Assembly: GCA_949317995.1 (NCBI GenBank)
Contig: OX439035.1
Location: forward strand, 6,902,427-6,966,426
DNA from: Acholoe squamosa
Taxonomy: Eukaryota > Annelida > Polychaeta > Phyllodocida > Polynoidae
DNA: 64,000 nt
Reading direction: 5' to 3'
Part shown: in pieces, positions 51,066-63,383 of the stretch
Layout of the letters: each line of letters starts with the position of its first letter
Position numbering within the stretch: the first letter of the stretch is position 1
Notes under the pieces: generated by a model
What the model was told of the DNA's origin: nothing
The model's input: the letters and a program-made list of their open reading frames with translations, nothing else
Database searches by the model: none
Program-made: the position numbers and the translations under genes

Positions 51066-51097
51066 TGATAGATAAACTACAGAACACTTCAAAGGTT

Positions 51098-51099
<2 letters not shown>

Positions 51100-51158
<59 letters not shown>

Positions 51159-51163
51159 TATAT
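51100..51163. repeat. (TA)n microsatellite
   Basis: Long TA run with one C interruption near the end. Confidence 0.95.
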
Positions 51164-51380
51164 TGAACAAGTAATCAATGGATTACTCATGACGCGTGTG
51201 TGTTAGTGAAGGATAATGACACGAGGCCATAGGCCGAGTGTTATTAGCCTTTGCTAACACACACAAGCAGACAGCGACAGCGCACACGGCGAAAAAAGAT
51301 GCTTCTCGCAGTTATGTTTGTGTATAATATACCTCCTCGCCCGGCAGCGGACAGCGACAGCACACACGGCGAAAAAAGAT

Positions 51381-51454
51381 GCGTCCGGGCCAGGATTTGA
51401 ACCGTGTACCTCACGCGGCTGAGCGCAAAGCGCTAACCGCTAGACCACCGCGCC
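51381..51454 (-). repeat. tRNA-like SINE head, minus strand
   Basis: The minus strand reads an A box (TGGTCTAGCGGTTAG) and a B box (GGTTCAAATCC) at tRNA spacing. It is flanked on both sides by copies of a TATGTTTGTGTATAATA and CCTCCTCGCCCGGCAG block. It resembles a tRNA-derived SINE or tRNA pseudogene. Confidence 0.6.
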
Positions 51455-51582
51455 TTCTCCGTTCACTGCGTCTCGCGGTTATGTTTGTGTATAATACACC
51501 TCCTCGCCCGGCAGTGGATAGCGACAGCGCACACAGCTTTGTATCATATCGAGACGTGGTTCGAACCGAGCATTTCTCGTCA

Positions 51583-51654
51583 GTCCTTGTGGCGCAGTGC
51601 ATAAAGAGTTGGATTTGGGTTGTGAGACTGCAGGTTCGATCCCTACCCTGGCCT
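51583..51654 (+). repeat. tRNA-like SINE head, plus strand
   Basis: A box TGGCGCAGTGCATAAAG and B box GGTTCGATCCC at tRNA spacing. The acceptor ends do not pair well, so a SINE promoter is more likely than a tRNA gene. Confidence 0.6.
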
Positions 51655-51709
51655 GGAAAATTTCGTGGGTTTTAACATGTAACATATGACATGGGAGGAC
51701 ATGAGAGGC

Positions 51710-51786
51710 ATGCTGTTATCCTGGATAACAGCACACTTTACATGGATAACAGCACGCCTTACATGGATAACAGAACGCCTTACAAA
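51710..51786. repeat. 21-bp tandem repeat
   Basis: Three to four units of ACATGGATAACAGCACGCCT, preceded by the inverted GTTATCCTGGATAAC. Confidence 0.75.
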
Positions 51787-51899
51787 ATTGATGCTAAAGT
51801 ATACAGGGTGTGCAATATCGACAGATATGTGTATGGGAATAGCCACGAAAAAGCACTGTGTACCCAAGAAATCGTGGTATAAATATATATACCTTTGAT

Positions 51900-52052
51900 G
51901 TGTCTAGGTAGGTCCTGATGAACAAAGGCTGGGTATGGCTTTGAGGCCGTCAGTGGATGTTATGAGGATAGTTATCGTGTCTAGGTAGGTCCTGATGAAC
52001 AAAGGCTAGGTATGGCTTTGAGGCCGTCAGTGGATGTTATGAGGATAGTTAT
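51900..52052. repeat. 77-bp tandem duplication
   Basis: GTGTCTAGGTAGGTCCTGAT through GAGGATAGTTATC occurs twice with one difference. Confidence 0.9.
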
Positions 52053-52312
52053 CCCTTTTAGGGCAACTGATGCAGGAGTGCATCATGCCCAATGATCGTC
52101 TTGATGCACCAAAGCAATACTGCCTCGCCCACACTTCATTGGTGCATCATGCCGATCCTTCAGGGGTCTATCAACCCTGTAGGGTCAGCATGATGTATGT
52201 GGCAATAGCGAGTAACTCTCTATGTAGCACTGGTGAGTTATTCGCCACGGCGAGCATCATGGCGATCAACGGGCATGAAGCATTAATGTATAAGCGGTCC
52301 TTAAAGGGTAAA
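52053..52312. repeat. Nested-palindrome element, copy 19 (near full length)
   Basis: CCCTTTTAGGGCAACTGATGC, degenerate type-A hairpin, GGTCTATCAACCCTGTAGGG spacer, degenerate type-B hairpin and AAGCGGTCCTTAAAGGG. Confidence 0.75.
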
Positions 52313-52417
52313 CAGATCCTTCACATGTAGATGTGTGTGTGTGTGGGGGGGGGGGTAAAATCCTGCTGTACATGGGCTCTCACACCTGTTATAACTGGTT
52401 TATGAACATAGTGGTAC

Positions 52418-52637
52418 AGAGACAGAGAGGGAGAGAGACAGTCAGAGAGACAGTCAGAGAGACAGACAGAGAGACGGACAGAGAGACGGACAGAGAGACA
52501 GACAGAGAGACAGACAGAGAGACGGACAGAGAGACAGACAGAGAGACGGACAGAGAGACAGAGAGACAGACAGACAGAGACAGACCGACAGAGACAGATT
52601 AAGATTGAGACAGACAGACAGAGACAGAGAGAGGGGC
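52418..52637. repeat. GACAGAGA-type microsatellite
   Basis: Purine-rich GACAGAGA/GACGGACAGAGA repeats. The open Arg/Glu/Thr/Asp frames across it are artefacts. Confidence 0.9.
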
Positions 52638-52669
52638 ATGAGACTCAGTAGGCAAGTTTTATTTCATGT

Positions 52670-52945
52670 TGCAAGCAGTGGAATACGGATGCCCCATAGG
52701 TTTAACATAGAAGCTCCATATCTCACACCCACCTTGAGATAACCCTTCCTGGTATCTCACGGCCAGTACCGGCTGTTACAATGATCTTAAAAACATGTAA
52801 ATAATTGTCCTTTTGAATACGTTTTGAACCTTTCTGACTTAGATAACATGAAATAAATACAAATGTTCACTCGTAGTTGGTCTGCTTGAGGGATACCCCT
52901 GAGGCAGGCCCACTTAACGAGAACCTTTGTCTGCTCATCTCAAGG
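52670..52945 (-). repeat. Old interspersed element, minus orientation
   Basis: The inverse of this DNA matches 29980-30800 (GGCCGTGAGATA, GTGTGAGATA, GTTAAACCTATGGGG). Confidence 0.45.
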
Positions 52946-53159
52946 TAAAAACATTGAGATACTGGGGTGCCATAGAGATAGCATTACAAAGCCGTATTAC
53001 ATGGATGGGGTTATGTTATACGCAGGGTGCATATTACACTCCCTGGTCACGTGATCTTTTGATGACGACTTCGATTAAAAAAATCAAAAGCAAACAAAGC
53101 ACATGGCTGATACGCGTCCGATATATTGCTGAATTTTTGTTAAGGAAACGTTTGATGTA

Positions 53160-54110
53160 ATTCCAAGCCATGAGATAAATGCAAAAGAGCACTCATGGGA
53201 AGGATGAGTGAGGTATATCACCCTTTCAGTCTGTCTGCCGCATCGCATGACGCCTGTAGATAACGCTAAATTAATAAGAGTTGAAACAACGGTAAAATAA
53301 GTTTGAATTTGAAAGTTAACACAATATAACCAAACCTTCTGTGATTCAACATCGACACATCAGAATGGATTCAACGTATGTATGTTCTATGTTTATTCAC
53401 TGTTGATGTGATTGTATTTCAAAATTGACAATTGTAACGTTTTTTCAGAGTTTGCATATTAACATTAAATCAACATGGGAACCAACATTGCTGATTTAAT
53501 GTTGACAAAATCAATGTTGATTTGAGAACAATCTTTAGCCACTGATATGTCATGATAAGAAATAAGAATTAAGAAAAAGGCTTTTTGGTAACCTAGAAAA
53601 CGTTTTCGTTTAAGTTTAAAACAAACATTATTAAGTCCTATACCGCCAAAAAAAAAAAAAAAGAAGAAAACTCACACATAAAAAAACACATTTTTCAGCT
53701 CACTGAATATGTCCCAAATAGGGAAGGTCTAAAGGCCACCCTTACAGGTACCTCTCCAACGACTGTTTATGGGCAGCCCTGTCTTGGATGGTGCTCTCCA
53801 TCGCCTTTGACAGCCCGCGTTAAAGATGTATGGTCAATTTTGTATCCATCACACCAGTGATAAAAAATGCATTGTCAGCCCGGATTAGTCCGCCAACTTT
53901 TAAAGCCATGAGGAGGCGCCAAGGGAGGGGAGCGACTGTTATTTATTGCACCCGTTTAAACCATTGGTTATCCATTAACACGTTAAGCTATTAACTCTTG
54001 GAGGGTAACCCAAGCGGTTGATGTTATTCGCATGAGGATCTCGTGCGAATAAGACCTGCTATTCGCACAAGATTTCATAATATACAGGACATATATGGTA
54101 CAAGAAAAAA
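53160..54110. other. Non-coding, nothing recognised
   Basis: AT-rich with an A-run near 53648-53665. A short inverted TCGCATGAGGATCTCGTGCGAATAA region lies at 54027-54068. Confidence 0.4.
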
Positions 54111-54123
54111 TTAGGAATGGTTA

Positions 54124-54463
54124 GATACAGGACAAACACATAAGGTACAGGACACCCTGAGTAGTGGTAAGATACAGGACAAACACATAAGACACAGGAC
54201 ACCTTGAGTAGTGGTAAGATACAGGACAAACACATAAGACACAGGACACCCTGAGTAGTGGTAAGATACAGGACAAACACATAAGACACAGGACACCTTG
54301 AGTAGTGGTAAGATACAGGACAAACACATAAGACACAGGACACACTGAGTAGTGGTAATATACAGGACAAACACATAAGACACAGGACACCCTGAGTAGT
54401 GGTAAGATACAGGACAAACACATAAGACACAGGACACACTGAGTAGTGGTAAGATACAGGACA
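54124..54463. repeat. 47-bp minisatellite
   Basis: About seven units: GATACAGGACAAACACATAA, GACACAGGACACCCTGAGTA, GTGGTAA. 47 is not divisible by 3, so the three staggered minus-strand frames rotate through the same Cys-rich peptide and are artefacts. Confidence 0.9.
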
Positions 54464-54769
54464 TTGGGCTGTATTCTATTGTAAAGCGCAGCTTATATGT
54501 GAGGGTAAGCCCTATCTGAACCTCTCACTGCCTCTCCCACCCTCCCTGTGCTTGCCTCACATTCCTAGGTGTTAAAGAGTTAAGGTTTATAGCCCCAGGG
54601 GCAGGGCTGGTATATCTGGGTAGGGAGGGATGTATTTTACTACTAGGGGTGTGTGGCCTGGAGTTATTTATCGGTACCAAACATAGGTCTATATGTCGTT
54701 GTCCTCAATTACCCCCCCCCCCATCCCCATCCCTACCCCACCACACACCTGTTCCCAAGTCACATCTCC

Positions 54770-55030
54770 CTGCACTGTGAAAAATAACTGTTGAAACTAC
54801 CAGGGATCCTCGTAAAATTCAGCAGTGGACCACTGTAATTTGTATAACATTGAACCCGTGTAGTTTTTACAAGAAGACCCAGGTGGCAGTGCAGTGGCAC
54901 ATACTACACAGATGCACTTGTGTAGTCTCTGTTAAAAAACAACAAAAACAAAAACAATGGACCTCTGGCAACCTTGGGACAAGGATTGCAACATTATTTC
55001 GATGACATTATTTTTTACAGTGAGATGTCT
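54770..55030. repeat. Interspersed repeat (GGGACAAGGATT family), copy 2
   Basis: GGACCACTGTAATT, GGTGGCAGTGCAGTGG and CCTTGGGACAAGGATT match 28500-28735. Confidence 0.55.
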
Positions 55031-55429
55031 TAAGGGAGTGGACAACAAGGTAGGGGGTAGTGGATTTTACGGAGGCATTTTTGAATTTAGAAGAATATTT
55101 CAATGTGACCGATGATCAGATGTTGAAATAGCAATGTTGAATCAGAATTGACAACAAGTTGGTCAACATTGTCAACACAAATTAACCAGTTGTCAACATT
55201 GATTCATAGGGGTAGTATACCATTGTTTGAATACACCAGAGACCTCCCATGAGCCCCCCCCCCCACCCCCTAAGCACAGGCCACCCAGCGAGTCCTTTGC
55301 AGCACAATAGATTACTATATCATCAGCATACAATTTTATTATGATTTCTTGCTTTCTGAGTCCCTCTATCTGCCCCTGCCATAATATCTTCCTCTAACTC
55401 TGCCACTGTGTCTCTGTTCCTTTCTACCT

Positions 55430-55524
55430 CTCTTTCTCTCCCTCTGTCTGTCTGTCTGTCTGTCTCTCCTCTCTCTCTCCCTCTCTCCCCCTCTCTCTCT
55501 ATCTCCCTCCCTCCCCCCTTTCTA

Positions 55525-55582
<58 letters not shown>

Positions 55583-55620
55583 CCTCTCTCTCTCTCCCTC
55601 CCCCCCCCCTCTCTCTCTCT
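55430..55620. repeat. (CT)n-rich microsatellite
   Basis: Long CTCTCTCT tract with CCCTC interruptions. Confidence 0.95.
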
Positions 55621-55649
55621 ACAGAACGATTTTGGGTGCCCAAACTGGA

Positions 55650-55839
55650 GAATCCAGCCCTGGTGAGTAACTCACCAGAGCTACATTCATGCATCATGCT
55701 GACCCTGCAGGTTGATGCAGTTACAGAGGGTCGGCATGATGCACCAATGAAGTGCTGGCGAGTCTGCTTGCCTACGCTTCATTGGAGCATCATGCCGACC
55801 AATGGGCATGATGCACTTCTGCATCAGCGGCGTTTAAAG
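55650..55839. repeat. Nested-palindrome element, copy 20
   Basis: Type-B hairpin (CAGCCCTGGTGAGTAACTCA then CCAGAGCTAC), spacer, type-A hairpin and right end CATCAGCGGCGTTTAAAGG. Confidence 0.8.
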
Positions 55840-55854
55840 GAACTGTAACTGTAA

Positions 55855-55995
55855 GAGAATTCAGTGCATCATGGCATAGGGTCCTGATGCATGAATGCTT
55901 GGCGTGTATGTTACTGGTGAGGGCTTCATTTGTGTATCATGAGAAGGTTGATGCGCTCTAAAATGGCGAGTTACTCACTATGGCTGCATCACTGA
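55855..55995. repeat. Nested-palindrome element, copy 21 (degenerate)
   Basis: Immediately after copy 20. GTGCATCATGG, CTGATGCATGAATGC and ATGGCGAGTTACTCACTATG remnants. Confidence 0.5.
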
Positions 55996-56639
55996 ATTGT
56001 AGAATTACCTTTGAAATTTGATGTGGTCCCAAAAGGTGTATATATAAAGTGTCACGGTGTAATTCACATGAATAGTGCTAAGTGAGGAGCAAATGGAGCG
56101 TGAACCGTCATTGGTTCCGCTTTAATGCTCCGAGTAGCACCAGTTGAAAGGTTGGAATCACGATCTACTCAAACGGCACCTGGTGGCAAAAAAAATCTTT
56201 ATCAACACTTTAAGTGTGCTACATTGACATTCTACTCATTCTTATCACTGGATTTCATATTTCCTGTACCCATAGACTCCTATACTAAAGGAATTAGTAA
56301 TAAATTGAGTTTATTCAGGAAAATATCATTTTGCTTGTGACCCCCTACCTTTTGGTTCCAAAATGTTTCTAATGATCTTAAATATAAATACCTGAGGATT
56401 GGATAACAAATTGTTTGAAGATCTTTTTCAAAAATGAAATTAAATGTAGGAAAATACAAATACTCATAGGCAGCCATAGTACCCCCAAACCTCAAAGCCC
56501 TCCAGTGAAGAAAGGTATACCATGACCTATGGTGTTTATGCTTTCTTTATGTTACCTAAGCATCAATCTAACATCCCTGAAAGTCACTAAGAGAAATAAT
56601 TTGCCAATTTTGAAGCAGCTAGATCGTATCTACTACCTC

Positions 56640-56884
56640 TAACCCACTCAGAGCTGCTTTTACAGGAGTGCATCATGCCCACAGGTCAGCATGATGCACC
56701 AATGAAGTGCTTGCAAGACTGCTCACCAGCACTTCATCGATGCATCATGCTGACCCTCCGGGAGTGCATCAGTCCCATTTGATGTATGAGTGCAGCAATG
56801 GTTAGTTACTCGCCAGGGCTGCATTCATGTATCATGACAACCACTGAGCATGATGCATTACTACATTAGCGGCTCTCACAGGGT
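56640..56884. repeat. Nested-palindrome element, copy 22 (near full length)
   Basis: Type-A hairpin at the left and type-B hairpin at the right, with right arm ACATTAGCGGCTCTC. Confidence 0.8.
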
Positions 56885-56929
56885 TTAATAACCCAGTCCG
56901 AGGATATTACACAATGCATGTGATTAACA

Positions 56930-57020
56930 TGGTTTTAAGATCCCCACATGGCAGTACAGTGGTACAAGAAGTCTCTCTGAAAATAAAAACGGATCTCTGG
57001 CATCTTTGGGACAAGGATTT
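56930..57020. repeat. Interspersed repeat (GGGACAAGGATT family), copy 3
   Basis: GGCAGTACAGTGGTACA, GTCTCTCTGAAAATAAAA and TTTGGGACAAGGATT. Confidence 0.5.
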
Positions 57021-57299
57021 CACCATCTTTTATAATGTATCTAAAGGAGGTAATTTGGCCATTATTTACCAATGGGAGGGGTGGATTTTTCGAGCAGAAA
57101 CATGTGCAATTTTCAGACACCCTCTTGGAAAGGATCACATTTTTTTTGTCCCATCAGAACAGTCACTGTCAGGACACATGGAATTATGCATATCACTGCA
57201 AAGTTTGTAAACAAAACAAGGGATGTGATATCTCTGTATTTACTTGGGTTTATGAGCTGAAAAGCTGTATGATGGAAGGTATAGGCATACATGAAATTA

Positions 57300-57950
57300 T
57301 GGGCACATTACCAGGGGCTGTAATGGTTTAGAGAAGCAGTAATCAATACATAAAATATCCAGATGACTACCCTAACTCAGTGTGTATATAATGGTAAGTA
57401 CTATACTAACTGCAGGGCTAGGATTATACTAACTCTGTTTTTGCTCAAAAGCAGAATTTGGATATTATTTTAAAAAAGGTATTTACAGTGCTTTCCTGAT
57501 GTGCATTTATGATGCTAATGTACCTTGTACAGTGTAGGATCTATAACGTTTATGGCAGCACACCTTGAAGTACAATTGATAAACAATATTCCATAACAGA
57601 GGTCATGTGGTTGGGACTAAACTAACTAACATGACTAGGGTAACTACTAAAACTTTAGTCTATAGGAATTCAATTGACGGAAATGTCTAGGAAATTGATC
57701 CTGGTCAGGAGGGCATTGTGCTGGTAGTAGGAAAAGAAATTCATAGTGACTGACCACAGAAGTAGCTAGTGGTCGGTATTATTACCACTACTCTATTGAA
57801 AAGCCACTCATGTGTTACATCAAGTGATTCATCCTACCTTCCTGAGGGGGAGCTGGTACACACTATAATTACCTCATAGAATAAAGGGGAGTGATTGTTT
57901 AATCCCCTGAAAAGGAGTGTTCCACAGCTATTGATTTATTTTGTGGCTCT
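57300..57950. other. Non-coding, nothing recognised
   Basis: AT-rich, no supported feature. Confidence 0.4.
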
Positions 57951-57954
57951 TACA

Positions 57955-58350
57955 GGCTTGGCAAAATCCCATCGGACACTTGATATAGCCGTCTGAATGG
58001 CTCCCAGGCCGACAGAAATTGTCAGACTGCAGGACCAAATGTCCGGCTGTCATCCTCAGACCTTAGGCTACATGCCATTTTTATGGCACTCAAATCGGAC
58101 CATTATTAAGGATTTTACGGCGTAAAACAAAAAGCATTAACATATTATGATTTTTTTTCTCAGAACTTCATCAATCCTAATTGATTTCATGATAAAAATA
58201 GAATGTACATCCTTGTTTTATGATATTTATTCATTCCCAGAAAATGGCCTCAGATACTCGTTATGTTTCGGTCCTGAGAGAATTGAACTGGGCCTGCAGA
58301 ATTAGAAATTTGCAGGACCGAATATCCTGCATGATGAAAAACTTTTCGCA
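57955..58350. repeat. Interspersed repeat (GACAGAAATTG family), copy 3
   Basis: GCCGACAGAAATTGTCAGAC, GTCCGGCTGTCATCCTCAGA and the distal ATTCCCAGAAAATGG block. Confidence 0.55.
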
Positions 58351-58942
58351 AAGACTGCTCTTATAATTGGCCTTGCACTGTGCGCAGTATGTAATTTTTG
58401 GTGACAGGTCTATGCAGGGCTCAGCCTACCAGCACCTACATTAATAGCACTGTCTGTTTCAATGCCTGCGAGTCACACACTACCATCAGATAAAGCAACA
58501 GGGCTGGATTTTCCTACCATCACTGGGGGGCCTGATGGTAGGAAGTTTTGAATTAACCTTCAGCCTTCCTGTAGAACTTCTAATATTAACATTCTTATGT
58601 AGAGGCTTTTAGGTTGATATGGTGGCAGATTGAAAGTTCCACTATCCTTTGAAATGAATTATTAGTCTCTGCAGACAAAAAAGTATCAATGTAGAATTTT
58701 TATCACTGTAAATAAGCAACCAGAAAGAGTACAGAGTTAGTCACCTTTTTGTCAGTTAGTGTAGTCAAGGTCTCTAACACAGATAGCAGTTAGCATAGTC
58801 ATTCACTTAGAGTTAGTATATTGTCATACAAGGAATATGTGTATGATCAAGTTGTCATATGAGGAATATCATATGACTAGTGGCTATAATGAGTAAGTAT
58901 ATCAATCTCTTATATGGATTCCAGTTATCACTGGTTTATTCA

Positions 58943-59900
<958 letters not shown>

Positions 59901-60287
59901 AAAATTTCGTCTGCTATCTGTGATGAGATCTTCTATGTCTGACATCTGACTGCCCAATATAAGTAAATTTTGTAACATTGGAGAAAACGTTGTACGAAAA
60001 AATGTTTGGCTAATGACGTTTCTTACATTGAAAAACATTTCATGGACCTTAACATAAGGTTTAAACAATATTTTAAAGACCGTTGTTAATCACCTTTCAA
60101 CATAGGTTTTACTCTTGAACAAACCTCTCTTTTTTTTCTCTTTTTTTTTAATTTTTAAGCTTTTTTCTTCAATGCGATTCTTCGTGCACCTGCTATTCCA
60201 AACAATGATTCACAAAGATAGCTTTGAGTCCCAACCCCGGGTCAGGACATAAGAGCTAATGTAAAAGGAAGTAGATTGGATATATGG

Positions 60288-60555
60288 CAGGGGCGTAGGA
60301 AAAGGGGGGCCATGACCCATGATAAAATGCAAAAATTCCTTAAAATTTCCCCAGGTATTTTGCCAGTCTGGTAGGAGACTGGAGAAAATGGGAGCCTTGA
60401 CTTCAAATCACAGGGAAAAGTCACCAACAACTACTTTTATATATAAAGCTATATACACATGAATAAGTGTCAGCACACGCTAGCCTGTGATTTATTATTG
60501 GTGTGACGTGGTCCCCCTGGGCCCCCCCAATCAAGATTTCGTTCCTACGCCTCTG
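60288..60555. repeat. CAGGGGCGTAGGAA MITE with 5-bp target duplication, copy 2
   Basis: CAGGGGCGTAGGAA and TTCCTACGCCTCTG are inverted ends. The flanks are TATGG on both sides (60283-60287 and 60556-60560). Confidence 0.7.
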
Positions 60556-60788
60556 TATGGAAGTTGGCATTCATGGGCTTTTATGTATATGCAATTTAAA
60601 ATATAACCCCCCATGTCGACATTCAGGTAATCTATAATGTTTTGTAATGGTTAACTCTCCTATAGTCTTATCATGTACCCTAAAACCAATCACACCCATG
60701 GTTCAATACATTACCAGGGTCCCCTAAACACAGGTTATGTAGCATCTACATACCCTCTTCCTCACTTCACATTCAACGGGCGACCTCA

Positions 60789-60965
60789 GGCTTCCCTAGC
60801 CCACTTAAAAGGGTCTATATCTCCTCTTTCCTATCCCCTCAGGATGTGTGTGGTGCACATATGCGCGGGCACTGACACATTCCTCTGTTAAATTATCAAC
60901 CTGTGAAGCACGGGATAGCCACTTAGTGCCGCTAAAGTGCTGTAAAACACAAATCAATCAATCAA
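60789..60965 (+). mobile_element. LINE/SINE-type 3' end with 16-bp target duplication
   Basis: The direct repeat TCAACGGGCGACCTCA flanks the insert (60773-60788 and 60966-60981). The insert ends GTGCCGCTAAAGTGCTGTAA then AACACAAATCAATCAATC, a short-tandem 3' tail typical of non-LTR retrotransposition. There is no tRNA promoter and no coding frame, so it is probably a 5'-truncated LINE or its SINE partner. Confidence 0.6.
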
Positions 60966-61080
60966 TCAACGGGCGACCTCACCACAACTCTCCTTACCAC
61001 AACTCACAATTCCCCACCCACCCACACCTCCTCTTAACATCACTTCATTTTATTCAATTTGCTATTAATCGTTATTAATT

Positions 61081-61225
61081 ATGCCGACCCTATGGGGTTA
61101 ATACACATGGAGGGCATGATGCTCCAATGAAGTGCTGGTGAGCAGTCACACCAGCACTTCATTGGTGCATCATGACGACCAACGGGCATGATGCACTCCT
61201 GTATCAGCGGCCCCTAAAGGGTTGA
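61081..61225. repeat. Nested-palindrome element, copy 23 (right half)
   Basis: Spacer, type-A hairpin with AGTGCTGGTGAGCAGTCACA then CCAGCACTTC, and right end CAGCGGCCCCTAAAGGG. Confidence 0.8.
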
Positions 61226-61342
61226 ATGTGGCGGCTTTGGTAGTTAACCATGAAGCCTATAGTTTTAGTCATCAATCACCTGCTAGTATTGTCTTGGTTT
61301 GTATCTGTTTAAACTGTTTATATACTTCCTTCTAACACAAGC

Positions 61343-61832
61343 TACCATAAAACCTCCCTTTAGAAGCCAACCTCATTCAGAAGCTGACTTCAGGACAATT
61401 TAGAAGCCGAATTTTGACCCCATTTAAACAGCTTTTAACTAAAAGCAATGTATTTAAAACCTCCCTCATAAGCTGCCCTCCCCACTTCACTCAAAACCTG
61501 GCAGTTCTCAAACTAGTCAGCGGTGACGACTTTAGGTGCACAGGTTGACAATACCTAAAATAACTACCTTAGATGGTCAAAATGACGACTTCAGGCCGTC
61601 AACCTGATGACCTTAGTTGTCAGTATGACAATACTGCAGAGTCCTCATACTGACAACTTATGTCATCAGGTTGATGACTTAAAGTTGTCAATTTGACCAC
61701 CTAAGGTAGACCTAAAGTCGTCAGCACTGACTAGTTCCGGAACTGGTTTTGAGAGTTTGCAAGGATTCAATAAGCCGAATTTATTCCCAAATCTCAAATT
61801 TTGTTCGGATTCTGAGAGAGGTTTTATGGTAC
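61343..61832. repeat. TACCATAAAACCTC-ended element with nested palindrome
   Basis: TACCATAAAACCTCCCTT at the left is mirrored by GAGAGGTTTTATGGTA at the right. The CATTTAGAAGCC-like boxes continue on either side of a separate 226-bp palindrome at 61511-61736. Confidence 0.6.
61511..61736. repeat. 226-bp near-perfect palindrome
   Basis: AACTAGTCAGCGGTGACGAC at the left is mirrored by GTCGTCAGCACTGACTAGTT at the right. Inner boxes (GACGACTTTAGGT, CAACCTGATGACC, TTGTCAGTATGA) are also mirrored around a centre near 61624. Confidence 0.75.
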
Positions 61833-61839
61833 ATATAGA

Positions 61840-62670
61840 CCTATAGGGTAAGTCACCCCTGACTCGACCGCTAGACATGTTGGTACAGATATAAAATACC
61901 TTTAAAACTAAATGTTTGGGACAAGTGAAAAAATTCGTGCTAAACGAATTTCGTATTATCCAAATCTAGCCAGTTTAGGGTCAGGTAGTAAGAAAGCCGT
62001 ACTGTATGTAAGGAAGTCCATATATGACACACGACCTTACACCCCTCTGATACCCCCCCCCCCCACTTCTTGCCGCATACAGGGGGCAGAGGGGAGGGGA
62101 GGGAAGTCCTGATACACGGTCTAACATTCCTCTGATGACATAATTTACAACGTAATGATTTATGCAATCTGTGTGCATAGATTCTCTGAAGAATATCTTT
62201 TTTGTCAAGATAACTTCGTTAGATCCGAAATTTCATGCTAAACCTTTACTATAGAGATATATGGCAATAATTTGGTGCCCAGCATTTTGTTTGTTATAAC
62301 CGGAATTTTGTTATAACAGGATATGTTACATAGGAATTTTACTGTATACCACCCCTCCATCACGGGTAAAGTTCAGAACATGTTAGTGAATTTTGGGTTA
62401 TGTGAAAGATATGAATTTATGATTTTATGATATAGGCTAGTCTAGGTTGGTCAACATAAAATACCAATATGCCTAGTGATCGATTCAGAGGCAACTGACC
62501 ATTCTTCCTGGGAGGGGAGCTATACATCATGGTTCTTTAATGTAATCAATATATTTTATGCAGGATCAGGCTACACAAAAGTAACCAACATACACGGAAG
62601 TCAAAAACAGCATTAATAAGGCATAAACATTATACAACTAAGGAGGTTACACATGGACAGTTTAGGCAGT
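61840..62670. other. Non-coding, nothing recognised
   Basis: AT-rich. A C-run near 62047-62060 and unsupported short frames. Confidence 0.4.
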
Positions 62671-62671
62671 A

Positions 62672-63011
62672 CAGGAGGGTGTTGCACATTGGAGTAAAGG
62701 TAGATCTGAAGTGCCTCACTTGCAACAGTCTCTTTCATTTCCGTCTTAAGATTTGTTCATGTTGCACAGAAGTGTTCACATCAGTCAGGTGCAAGTACCT
62801 TACAATCAAGATGATAGCTGCTCAATACAAGAGCAACAAAAAGAGAGTCTCACAGTGAGGTACCTGCTTGTGCAATACACACTATTCTTAAACAAGGTGA
62901 CCTTTCAGTCTAATGTGACGAATACAAGTTGAATTGTGAAGCAGACTGTGACTTTTACATTGAGTAGCACCTACTTAGTTCTCTTTTTACCTTATGTGCA
63001 ACAGCCTCCTG
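62672..63011. repeat. MITE with TGGAGGGTGTTGC ends, copy 2
   Basis: CAGGAGGGTGTTGCACATTG at the left and the inverse of CAGGAGGCTGTTGCACATAA at the right. Colinear with 28947-29310. Confidence 0.7.
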
Positions 63012-63229
63012 AGCTTGTTTAGGACTAGGCGGAGTTTGGTTTTTGTATATATTGCAATACAGACACAGTTCTCTTTGACTGGATACTCTGGCTTGTTAAG
63101 GACTGGAATAGCCTATACATGTGTATTAATATATATTATACCAATACCGAGCAAGGTAAGTTTATTAAGCTATACTTTATGCAATGTGATACCAGTAAGT
63201 GTAAACTCAGCCATTTAAGGATCTGTTTG

Positions 63230-63383
63230 GGCGTCATGATGCACCAATGAAGTACTCGTGCGACTGCTTGTCAGCACTTCATTGGTGCATCATGCCAACC
63301 CCGAGGGTGTATGATGCATGAATGTTGCCTCGGCGAGTTACTCACCAGTGCTGTGTGCATGTTTCATGCTGATCAATGGGCAT
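63230..63383. repeat. Nested-palindrome element, copy 24
   Basis: Type-A hairpin, a shortened spacer (AACCCCGAGGGTGTATGATG), a type-B hairpin and TGATCAATGGGCAT. Confidence 0.7.

Noticed and set aside
52333..52602. Arg/Glu/Thr/Asp repeat frame
   Set aside because: Translation of a GACAGAGA microsatellite.
54059..54464. Overlapping Cys-rich minus-strand frames
   Set aside because: The 47-bp minisatellite rotates one peptide through all three frames, which is the mark of a non-coding array.
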